A stretch of 64,000 nucleotides of DNA from an uncultured Bacteroidales bacterium. Its GTDB lineage: Bacteria > Bacteroidota > Bacteroidia > Bacteroidales > FEN-979. The stretch's first letter is position 1, and each line of letters begins with the position of its first letter. The notes beneath the pieces are model-generated. The model saw nothing but the letters and a program-made list of their open reading frames with translations, had not been told where the DNA came from and ran no database searches. A program made the position numbers and the translations under genes. The stretch covers positions 1 to 64,000 of the forward strand of contig CAISJJ010000110.1 in NCBI GenBank assembly GCA_903885595.1. Direction: 5' to 3'. Positions 38,137 to 46,594 of the stretch are shown piece after piece.

Positions 38137-39924
38137 TTACTTGTTTATGGGAATGGCGTAAAGATGAACAAAATCGGGTAAAACGGAATCATACTGCCGC
38201 TCTTTAGCTACACTGCCGGTGGTAAGAAAGGAGAATGAAGAAGCATCCCGAAAATATCCGGGGATCATGCGCAATGTCTCATAATACTTTGGATTCTGAT
38301 CCTTGTCATACCCTTGAAAATCAAGAGAGGCAATAATCCTGAAGGTTGTATCGTTGAATCGCATCTCCTTGAGATCGAAGCGCCAGTCGCGGTTATACCG
38401 GAATACCTTTACCTCATTGCCATTACCTGTGCCGGCCGTGAAAAAGAGGTCGGAGGGTTTCAGCGTATCCAGGCCAATAGTTTTCCCTGTGAAGTTCTGT
38501 TTATCACTGAACATCGGATCCCATTTTTTTCGGGATGTGTTGAACCTCAGCAGAGCGTAGGAATACTTTCCATCGCTCTTTTGCCTGGCAACAGAAAGAA
38601 CCTGCTCGCCGGCTGAACCCGGAATAAATTTTCCGACTGAAATACCTAATTCCTGGTTGATTTTATTCCAAATCATCACCGGATCCTGGTCATCTTCGGC
38701 CATCACCTTCCAGCTGCCACCCGCATTTCCCGCCTGTTCAAATGCCATCACTTTCCATGAACCATTATCGCCAATGACAAGGATTTCAGACCTTCGGTCG
38801 CCATTGAAATCGCCAACAAAAAGGGATGATTCAGGGGTGTCCGATTTCCAGAGTATCTTCAGGCTGGTCTTCAGTGAGCCAGGCTCACCACACGGTTTGC
38901 TGACCGGTTCAAGTGCACAGAGCATCCAGCCTTTATCGCCGGCCAGGATGAGTTGTTCGGAGGTTGTCCCCAAAACCCGGCCTTTCATTATCTTTTTAAC
39001 CGGTTGTAAACCGGCAAATCCCGGTGAAACCTCAAGGATTACCTTTTGGAATTCATTCTTTTCAGCACAATATGACCAGGCAGCCGGACGGCCATCCTGC
39101 CCTATTACAAAAATCCCGTCGTTGCCGGTGTTCAGAAAATCGCCTGCAATAACATTATCATTTGCATTGATTTCCGCCAGCTTTTGTTTTGTCCCGGTGT
39201 TCTCCTTTTCAAGGAGAGAAACAGGGAATGGCGGGTAGTTGAAACGGGGTACATAGCCGGCAGGTTTTGTCATGTCAATCCAGGCTGAGTCACCCCGCCG
39301 GTCGACCGGTCCGCCAAAAACCACCGCATAATCATCGATCAGGATGTCGGTGCTGCTGTTGTTCCAGAAATAGACCTGGATTTTGTAACCGGGTTTAAAC
39401 GTGATGGGCGTCAGGTCGACATACTTGCTGACTTTGAACCATTTTCCCCGGGGAACTTCAGGTTCAACGATCCCGATCCCCTCCCAGCATACATTTACCC
39501 CCAATTCATTGGATGCCGTAAAAACCATACTCCCCTTTACCTCGTTTTTTGTGGGAAAAACATAAATCCAGGCGCTGAATGCCACGGCTTTCAGGTTTTG
39601 CATCCCGATCTCCTTAGCCGTTCGTTCCACCGTCACGCTGAAACTGTTCTGGCCAAAGGCTTTTACCGAATATTGTCCCGAGTGGGCCAATCCTTTGTAG
39701 AAACCACCGGGCATCTCTTTTCCAGGGGCTATTTCAAAATCATAATAGAGTGTGTTGGGCGAGAGATCATCTGTTTTTTGGGGATTTACAAATGCCTGTT
39801 CCGACCCGGCCGGCATCTTCATCACCTTGGTGAAGGGAAAATACTTCAGCCCCAGCGCCAGGATGACGATAGAGAAAAACAACATCAGGCTGAAAAGCAG
39901 CAGCTTTTTCGATCTCTTGCTCAT
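38137..39924 (-). CDS. Secreted/membrane-anchored FG-GAP/VCBS-like repeat protein
   Basis: MSKRSKKLLLFSLMLFFSIVILALGL; SLFVGDFNGDRRSEILVIGDNGSWKVMAF, VIAGDFLNTGNDGIFVIGQDGRPAAW. Confidence 0.7.
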   Translation of the reverse strand: MSKRSKKLLLFSLMLFFSIVILALGLKYFPFTKVMKMPAGSEQAFVNPQKTDDLSPNTLYYDFEIAPGKEMPGGFYKGLAHSGQYSVKAFGQNSFSVTVERTAKEIGMQNLKAVAFSAWIYVFPTKNEVKGSMVFTASNELGVNVCWEGIGIVEPEVPRGKWFKVSKYVDLTPITFKPGYKIQVYFWNNSSTDILIDDYAVVFGGPVDRRGDSAWIDMTKPAGYVPRFNYPPFPVSLLEKENTGTKQKLAEINANDNVIAGDFLNTGNDGIFVIGQDGRPAAWSYCAEKNEFQKVILEVSPGFAGLQPVKKIMKGRVLGTTSEQLILAGDKGWMLCALEPVSKPCGEPGSLKTSLKILWKSDTPESSLFVGDFNGDRRSEILVIGDNGSWKVMAFEQAGNAGGSWKVMAEDDQDPVMIWNKINQELGISVGKFIPGSAGEQVLSVARQKSDGKYSYALLRFNTSRKKWDPMFSDKQNFTGKTIGLDTLKPSDLFFTAGTGNGNEVKVFRYNRDWRFDLKEMRFNDTTFRIIASLDFQGYDKDQNPKYYETLRMIPGYFRDASSFSFLTTGSVAKERQYDSVLPDFVHLYAIPINK

Positions 39925-39934
39925 GCAGCGGCGC

Positions 39935-42900
39935 TTAACGGATAACAATCATCTTTACACTGCCCGAATAATCGGCGGTCTTCATCTGGCAGGTATAAAT
40001 CCCTGCTGCCACACGATTTCCCTTAACATCCCTGCCATCCCACACCAATGTATTGTCGCCAGCCGGCATCATGGCATTGCACAAGGTACGAACTACCATT
40101 CCCTGCATATTGTAAATGGTGACCGAAACCGCTGTTGCATGCTTTACCTTAAAATGGAGGCGGGTCTCCTCGCTGAACGGATTGGGAAAACTGCCCGTCA
40201 GCCGGGTCTCACCAACACTGCCGGGCTCCTCGGCGGCCACCGGCCAGGCTACATTCAGGGTGACCGGTATAACGATCTTATTGTTAAAATAATCGCGTGC
40301 GATTATACAACAATGATATGTGCCAGGATTTAAATCCGTTGCATCAAAGTCCAGGGGTATGGTCGCGCTCTGATCATGCATAAGAATACCGGTTGTGTTA
40401 CCTGCCGTCAGCCAGTTATTGAAAAGTCCTGAATTCATTACCCTGATATGGCCTGCCTGATGATGGGGAGCCCCGCCGATACTGTCTCCGCCAAGATCAT
40501 AAACCATGAAAATATCATTCATGAAATTTCCGGTGATCGTTCCGGTAATATAAGCTGTGGCGTATTCACCGGGCTTGAGCACACCGCGTCCTCCGGAGCT
40601 TTCTCCATGCCAGTTCAGCATCGTGGTCCCACTTCCCGGTTCTTCCTGTAATACAAGCTCTCCCAGCGATCCTCCCGAAAAATTTGAAGCATTGCTGACG
40701 GTCATTCCTTCGGGGAATTCAAGTTTGATATCCCGGATGTATTCATTGTCGGGACTCGTATTATGTGCCGTCAATATCCAGTTGAATGCCTGGCCGGGCA
40801 CAAATTCCGATGTGGCACAGGTGAGGGATGATCCGTTGAGATTGTCAACCTGGTCACCGTCGGCATTGGCCGTAGTATCCATTACAATGACGGAATATTC
40901 CAGGATACCTCCGCCAAGGTTTGTCAACGTAAAGGAATCGCCGGTGGACTGACCCGGAACCAACGATTTTTCAAATGAAGCCTGATTGACGGAAAGCTGC
41001 GGCAGGGCCCCGTCAATCAACGGCATTTGCAGAAAATCAATGAGCGCGCCATCATATCCGGTACTTACTGAATAATCCTTATGATAAACCCAGGAGAAGG
41101 TATGGAACCCAGGCATGACAGAGTATGTTTCCTTACTCCAGGTTATCTCTCCGTCCCAACGGCCGAGTTCGAAACCGTCAATGCTGAAAGAGAGCCAGTC
41201 GTAATTTAAGTTTCCGCTCGGATCGTGTTCACAGGATACATATTTCCAGAAACTGATTTCTCCACCGGTAAGCACCTGTACACCAACAGTCAGGATACTT
41301 TCGGCATTGTCAGTGATGCCCCCTGAACGACAACTGTAAATGCCTTCATATGGCAGGTTTGACGCTACATGCCATGGCCATTGTCCACTCCCGATCCATG
41401 GAAATTTCAGCATGGTGCCGGTTTCAAAATCCTCAAGAATCTGACCTGAAAGGAGAAACAGCGTATCCACGAGGGAAAAATTGTTGCTGGCTGTCAACGC
41501 CGATCGTAATTGATACAGGTGTTCAAAGGAAGCGTTATGAGAGGCCGTTGCCTGCAGTGTAAGGGTAAAGGAGGAATCGGGTTTCAACTCTCCGATTATC
41601 CCTGATCCCGGGGTGATGGTGAGTGCGCTGTCAAGGGAGACCAGTTCAACCTCAATACCGGAAGCTTTGGCGCTTCCTGAATTTTTATAGGTAACCAGCA
41701 AATCAGCAGTCTCCCCGGGATCGAGCATTCCGTTATCGCCATCGACCAGCAGCGTTTGACTGATCTGCAGTAACGGGGCATGCGCAGTAAGCCCTATCGT
41801 TCGTATAAAATTCACTTCATCAGAAACCACGCTCATCGTCAGCCTGAACGAATGACGATCGGGGATATTGGGCGCCACCAGGAAATTGAAGACATCATCG
41901 AGCAAAAGGGTTTCTCCTCCATTGATCACGGAAAGAAATTCAACAGTGTCGGCAAGGGTGATAAACGGATCATTCCCGGTGACCGAGATCGTGATATTGT
42001 GCATGGCCTGCGTACCGATGTTGCTGATCTGAAGATTAACATGAGCGGTATCCCCATATTCAATCAGGCTGTCGCCACCAGAGGAAATGGTGTGGGTTAC
42101 AAACAATCCTGAGGATCCGAATAATAATGTTTTTACAGCGGTGATATTGTTGTTATCGGTTACACGGAATTTTATGGGACGGTTCTGGTAGGCTTCCGAT
42201 GGAGTGCCCGTAAAATGCCCGTCTTCTGTGATCTGCATTTCAGTCGGATAGCTGCAGGTTGAAAATTTATCCAATGTATTGGTGGTGATGACCGGCCCGT
42301 TGTTTAACAGGGAGAACTGGTAATTCTTGTTGTCACCTCCCGATATTCCTCCTGTCCAGGTGACACCGAGCGAATAGACCATTTCTCCATAGTAAAACTC
42401 AATGGTGCCATTGGGAAATAATTTGACAGCAAAATTCAGATTGGTGGTTCCCTGCATGTTATATATGGATGCTTTCCACCGGAAAATGGCATAGTCGGTA
42501 GTCCCTTCATACCAGATACCCTGCCCGCCGGAGGCGTTTATATTCAGGTCGGTCATGAAGGGAGAAAGGATTCCCGTCTCTTTGAATAAAAGCATACCGT
42601 CAATCAAATAAGGCCATTCATAGGGCTGGTCATCAAACAGGATAAAGCCATCGGCATAGACATAAATTTTACTTACCATTTTTTTAAAGAACGGGAAATT
42701 GAAATCGAGGTTTTTAACCGCGTAACCTGAGTTGTTGTTGGTCAGCGTCAGTTTCTCGGCAGTAATGGCCGGAAAGGATGCGGTACTGATACTTTCAGGG
42801 TAATCGAGTTTTGCATCCCAGAGGTAAGGGGCGGATCCTCCGCTGGCCGACAAGGTTACATCATAGGGTTGATAAAGGGGCGCCGGGGGAAGCGTATCTG

Positions 42901-44362
42901 TTGTTATTTCCGGTTGCTCAAAAGTCAATGTGTAATTCAGGCCAAGCCGGGTCGTGGTGTTATTTTGAATTGCTGTATGCAAGCTTGGGTAACTGGTAAT
43001 CACAGGAATATCACCGGTATAGTCAATCAATGACCAGCCTACAATCTCTCCGGCATCCAACCCACCCGGATCTTTTTCCTGAACCTGAAGGAAATACTTT
43101 GCCGGCTGTCCGCTGGTTATCTGGTTGCACAGCGGCGCCAGGTCAAGTCCGAATTCAATGGTCTTGGCAGCTTCATCTGACCCTCCCTGCATGTAATAAT
43201 CACCGCCCTGGTAGTTGAAAATGGGAAAATCCTGCACATAAGATGGCGTGGTGGCGTTGAGATCGGTGCTGATGCCGGCGGTAACTTTAAGTTTATTCCG
43301 CGAGGTATGCTTCAGGGTGATTTTCATGGTCAGAGGCGGGAAACAGGCCTCCTTTACATCAATGACATAAATGGTATGGTTCCAGATACCCCCGATCTCA
43401 ATGGCATCGGCCAGGTTTTTATACATGGTATAGCAAAACCCCAGGTTGCTGCAGCCCGGACCGGAATATCCATTGGAAAACTTCACGCCGCCCATTTCCC
43501 AGTCATGTACGTCAACCACGCCATCGCCGTTGATGTCAAGGTTGTTGGTGTATTGCCCGTCGTTATTGAAATCGAAACGGATGGAGTCGTTGTACCCGCA
43601 AACAGTATATCCATGGGAGGCGTGGCTTCCCCAGAAGGTTTGAACATACTTGCCTGCTTCAGGTGTATTGGGAGGAAGAACGTCGGAAGGTGTGCAAAAA
43701 TAGGAACCGTAAATGTTCCCAACGCCGCCGATGGCAGATCCTTCGATGTGATCATAGATCCAGTACTTCAGCGTCATGATTCCTTCGGGGGTGTCGCACC
43801 TGATTGCCTTGACGGAATTCAGACGGTTTTTCATACCGTTATAATAGACATTATATCCCGAAATCCACCGCTTATAGCCACCGAAATCAAGCGTACCGCC
43901 ATAATCTTCCACATTCATATTTCCGCATGCCCTGACGATTTCCCAGGAATCAAAAAAACTGGCGCCCTGGTAGTTCTCGCCATTGTTCAGAAAGTCCCAC
44001 GTAAAATGGGTGGGATAAGTGGTGGCTGGCTGGTTGGCGGCAAGATTGCGAAGCCGGTCAATTTCATAGGTGAAATTAAAGGCGATCCCCGATGATTGTC
44101 CGCATTCGTAACCCGACTGGTTAGTGATAGACCTGAAGTATTTTTTGGTCGAATTATCCACGCTCACCGGCAACAAGGGCGCATCGGGACCTTTGTAGGC
44201 ATCGGGAAGCTCCAGCAGCGGTATGTTGGAGAGCACAAACAATTCAGCGGGTGTGAGCGGCTTTGGCTCCGGCATAGTTTCAGCAGGAAGATCCTGAGCA
44301 AATATATGTACCCCGGAAAATAGTATAATCGTCAGGGCAAAAAGTATGATGCTGTGTTTCAT
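39935..44362 (-). CDS. Very large T9SS-secreted protein with papain-like (C1A) N-terminal domain
   Basis: Signal peptide; ITNQSGYECGQSSGIAFNFTYEI; GSHASHGYTVCGYND; DFNNDGQYTNNLDINGDGVVD; C-term FPNPFSEETRLHFKV...AAGIYTCQMKTADYSGSVKMIVIR. Confidence 0.85.
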   Translation of the reverse strand: MKHSIILFALTIILFSGVHIFAQDLPAETMPEPKPLTPAELFVLSNIPLLELPDAYKGPDAPLLPVSVDNSTKKYFRSITNQSGYECGQSSGIAFNFTYEIDRLRNLAANQPATTYPTHFTWDFLNNGENYQGASFFDSWEIVRACGNMNVEDYGGTLDFGGYKRWISGYNVYYNGMKNRLNSVKAIRCDTPEGIMTLKYWIYDHIEGSAIGGVGNIYGSYFCTPSDVLPPNTPEAGKYVQTFWGSHASHGYTVCGYNDSIRFDFNNDGQYTNNLDINGDGVVDVHDWEMGGVKFSNGYSGPGCSNLGFCYTMYKNLADAIEIGGIWNHTIYVIDVKEACFPPLTMKITLKHTSRNKLKVTAGISTDLNATTPSYVQDFPIFNYQGGDYYMQGGSDEAAKTIEFGLDLAPLCNQITSGQPAKYFLQVQEKDPGGLDAGEIVGWSLIDYTGDIPVITSYPSLHTAIQNNTTTRLGLNYTLTFEQPEITTDTLPPAPLYQPYDVTLSASGGSAPYLWDAKLDYPESISTASFPAITAEKLTLTNNNSGYAVKNLDFNFPFFKKMVSKIYVYADGFILFDDQPYEWPYLIDGMLLFKETGILSPFMTDLNINASGGQGIWYEGTTDYAIFRWKASIYNMQGTTNLNFAVKLFPNGTIEFYYGEMVYSLGVTWTGGISGGDNKNYQFSLLNNGPVITTNTLDKFSTCSYPTEMQITEDGHFTGTPSEAYQNRPIKFRVTDNNNITAVKTLLFGSSGLFVTHTISSGGDSLIEYGDTAHVNLQISNIGTQAMHNITISVTGNDPFITLADTVEFLSVINGGETLLLDDVFNFLVAPNIPDRHSFRLTMSVVSDEVNFIRTIGLTAHAPLLQISQTLLVDGDNGMLDPGETADLLVTYKNSGSAKASGIEVELVSLDSALTITPGSGIIGELKPDSSFTLTLQATASHNASFEHLYQLRSALTASNNFSLVDTLFLLSGQILEDFETGTMLKFPWIGSGQWPWHVASNLPYEGIYSCRSGGITDNAESILTVGVQVLTGGEISFWKYVSCEHDPSGNLNYDWLSFSIDGFELGRWDGEITWSKETYSVMPGFHTFSWVYHKDYSVSTGYDGALIDFLQMPLIDGALPQLSVNQASFEKSLVPGQSTGDSFTLTNLGGGILEYSVIVMDTTANADGDQVDNLNGSSLTCATSEFVPGQAFNWILTAHNTSPDNEYIRDIKLEFPEGMTVSNASNFSGGSLGELVLQEEPGSGTTMLNWHGESSGGRGVLKPGEYATAYITGTITGNFMNDIFMVYDLGGDSIGGAPHHQAGHIRVMNSGLFNNWLTAGNTTGILMHDQSATIPLDFDATDLNPGTYHCCIIARDYFNNKIVIPVTLNVAWPVAAEEPGSVGETRLTGSFPNPFSEETRLHFKVKHATAVSVTIYNMQGMVVRTLCNAMMPAGDNTLVWDGRDVKGNRVAAGIYTCQMKTADYSGSVKMIVIR

Positions 44363-44390
44363 GTGTTAATAATTTGTTTTTTAATGGTCA

Positions 44391-44453
44391 CATGGAATAC
44401 CCATAAATTAACGTTCACGGTTGGTATGAACAAAGTTAGTATGGGCATTTCAT
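44391..44453. repeat. 63-bp palindromic element copy 2, inverted relative to 28154-28216
   Basis: catggaatacccataa...tatgggcatttcat; internal ttcataccaaccgtg.a..ttaattta match after reverse complement. Confidence 0.85.
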
Positions 44454-44520
44454 AGTGTTGATCCTGTTTGAGCAAAAAAAGTGTTCAATTCCAATTTTTT
44501 TCAAATTCCTGATTTATAGT

Positions 44521-44747
44521 GACCTCTCCCCGGCCCTCTTCTTGAAGGAGAGGGAGACCCTTTACCTGAATGATGCAAGGGATCATTTTATATGATTTTT
44601 CTGATGGCACAATCATCGATCTTTTTATAAACCACAAGTCAGTTTTCGAACTTTGAAATAAATTATCTACTTTATTTTCAACGATATATGATAAAAGTTC
44701 TGGTCGAGTATCTCCCTCCCCTCCAAGGGGAGGGTTGGGGAGAGGTC
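44521..44747. repeat. Intergenic palindromic element bounded by GACCTCTCCCC / GGGGAGAGGTC
   Basis: 11-bp perfect terminal inverted repeats, plus internal hairpin ccctcccc-tccaa-ggggaggg. Confidence 0.82.
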
Positions 44748-44876
44748 ATATTCAGCCATTTACAGGCAAAACAAATTATTTTTTAATTGATTAGAATCCA
44801 ATAAGCTAATAATTTTAAGCAGACTCTTAGTCTTTGCGGTTAACATTGATTATTACGTGTCAGTGAAGGTCCAAAT

Positions 44877-46340
44877 TTAGCGATTTTTTTTCGATTGGTC
44901 ATAGGTATAAATGGCATCGAGCATCACCATTGAATCGAGCCCGATGTTCCGTTCGGTTGCTTTCTTTTCGACCAGCGCCAGCCATTCAGGACTGTTTTTG
45001 ATCGTGAGCGCAATGTACTGGATCGTGTCGAGGGAGGTTTTTCCCGTGAGATTGGCGTAGTTTGTGAAAAATGTATATTCGGCATCGGCCCTGATCATCT
45101 CTTCCAGCGACTTCGCCTGTACCCGTGCCTTGTTCACAGTGAAACGGAACCACTCACGGTCGTTCCTGATCTCATTTTCAATACCGTACAGCAGCGGATC
45201 TTTTATCTCAGGATGAAAAGCCAGGTAGGTTTCATCGGCAAAATTCCAGAATCCGCAATGGAGATTGATCTCCGAAACCATCAGCAGCACGACATTGTAA
45301 TTCATGAGTTTATCCCGCAGATTTGATTTGTCAACGTACAGGGGCGGGTTGTTATTCTGGTAGGGATAGACCTTTTTATTGTAGTACCAGTAATCCTGTG
45401 TCTTGAAAATCTTACTTCCGTAATCCTCATAGATATTGATATAATAGCTGTCGGCAATCACCAGCGCCGACAATGATGCAGCAGGTTCGGGGCTGAAGGC
45501 AATGGCTGGATAGGCCCCCGGGGTTGGTCGCAGGGGACATGCCAGGTTGAGCAGTTCGCCGATGTCGTTATCCGTTCCCCTGGGAAGAAGCGAGGTAGCG
45601 AGGTAGCGGGTAGTGAAATAAGGCAATAGTTTGCCGGTGGCCGATTCAATAAACCGGGTCAGGGTATCAACGGCATGGGTTACGCCATACAGGCTCCAGT
45701 GCATGCCATAGCGCGGGAACAGCGGATACCTGGCTGTATCCTTCATTGCGATGAAATAGCTGTTCATATCCATGAACGGAAGGCCCAGTTCGCGGCTGCG
45801 CTGAACAAAGTAATCGTAGTTGGAGAGGGCTCTGTTTTCGGGATGAAACCGCCGTGGAATATATTCGGGGTAAAAGCTGGCCTTGCCGGGTTCAAAAACC
45901 AGGATCAACGGGATATGATGGGCGCGAAGACTGTCGGCGACATTTTTAAGCCGTGCCAGCTTCTTATCAATGGCCGCCTTCCCGATGAAATAATTCCCGG
46001 TATATTCATGGATGTAATCCTCCTCGAAGAGGTACCTGCTTTTTCCCCCGATAAAACCCTGGGCATGAATCATTCCGTAGAGGCTGTAATCATATTGATT
46101 GTTGAGGCGGATCAGCGTGTTGTAAAAGCCGGCATGGTCATTCAGCCGGTCGGAATAAGTCTGCTGGAATTCGCCTGAAAGCCATCGCCGCCAGGTAAAT
46201 AGCTTCAGCGACGGACGATCCTTCTTTTGAAAAAAACCCTTCAGATCCGGCTCCTTTATTACGTGCCGTCCCGACTGGATGGCCGGGCTGGCCAGGACAA
46301 GCAGCATCAAAAAAAGAAGAATTACTTTGAAATTGTGCAT
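44877..46340 (-). CDS. AlgX/AlgJ-like SGNH protein (polysaccharide O-acetylation)
   Basis: LILVFEPGKASFYPEYIP, FMDMNSYFIAMKDTARYPLFPRYGMHWSLYGV, ALVIADSYYINIYEDYG. Confidence 0.78.
   Translation of the reverse strand: MHNFKVILLFLMLLVLASPAIQSGRHVIKEPDLKGFFQKKDRPSLKLFTWRRWLSGEFQQTYSDRLNDHAGFYNTLIRLNNQYDYSLYGMIHAQGFIGGKSRYLFEEDYIHEYTGNYFIGKAAIDKKLARLKNVADSLRAHHIPLILVFEPGKASFYPEYIPRRFHPENRALSNYDYFVQRSRELGLPFMDMNSYFIAMKDTARYPLFPRYGMHWSLYGVTHAVDTLTRFIESATGKLLPYFTTRYLATSLLPRGTDNDIGELLNLACPLRPTPGAYPAIAFSPEPAASLSALVIADSYYINIYEDYGSKIFKTQDYWYYNKKVYPYQNNNPPLYVDKSNLRDKLMNYNVVLLMVSEINLHCGFWNFADETYLAFHPEIKDPLLYGIENEIRNDREWFRFTVNKARVQAKSLEEMIRADAEYTFFTNYANLTGKTSLDTIQYIALTIKNSPEWLALVEKKATERNIGLDSMVMLDAIYTYDQSKKNR
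45585..45619. repeat. In-frame octamer tract (AGGTAGCG) inside the AlgX-like gene
   Basis: aagaagcg aggtagcg aggtagcg ggtagtg aaata; encodes TTRYLATSLLP; same word as 4532-4579 and 61268-61339. Confidence 0.88.
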
Positions 46341-46594
46341 GAAACTGTGAATCGCCTTTTAAATCCAGGCAAAATTACGAAAATTCGCAAAGCGGGGAAA
46401 GGGGTTTGTTGGCCGGGTTTTATATTTGAACATTCCGGGTTAATGTCATAACATTCGAAAAAATTGTCATGTCAATAATACTTTTTCCTTACAGGTTGAA
46501 ACTTGATTAAAATAGTATAAATTTGATATCGTTCATTTTATTCTATCCGATCATCAGGTTCAATCAATGTAAATGAATCAGGAAATTTATCCCC

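Noticed and set aside
43307-44095. 262-aa plus-strand ORF
   Set aside because: Lies entirely antisense to the strongly supported T9SS papain-like CDS; GC-rich antisense ORFs are common here.
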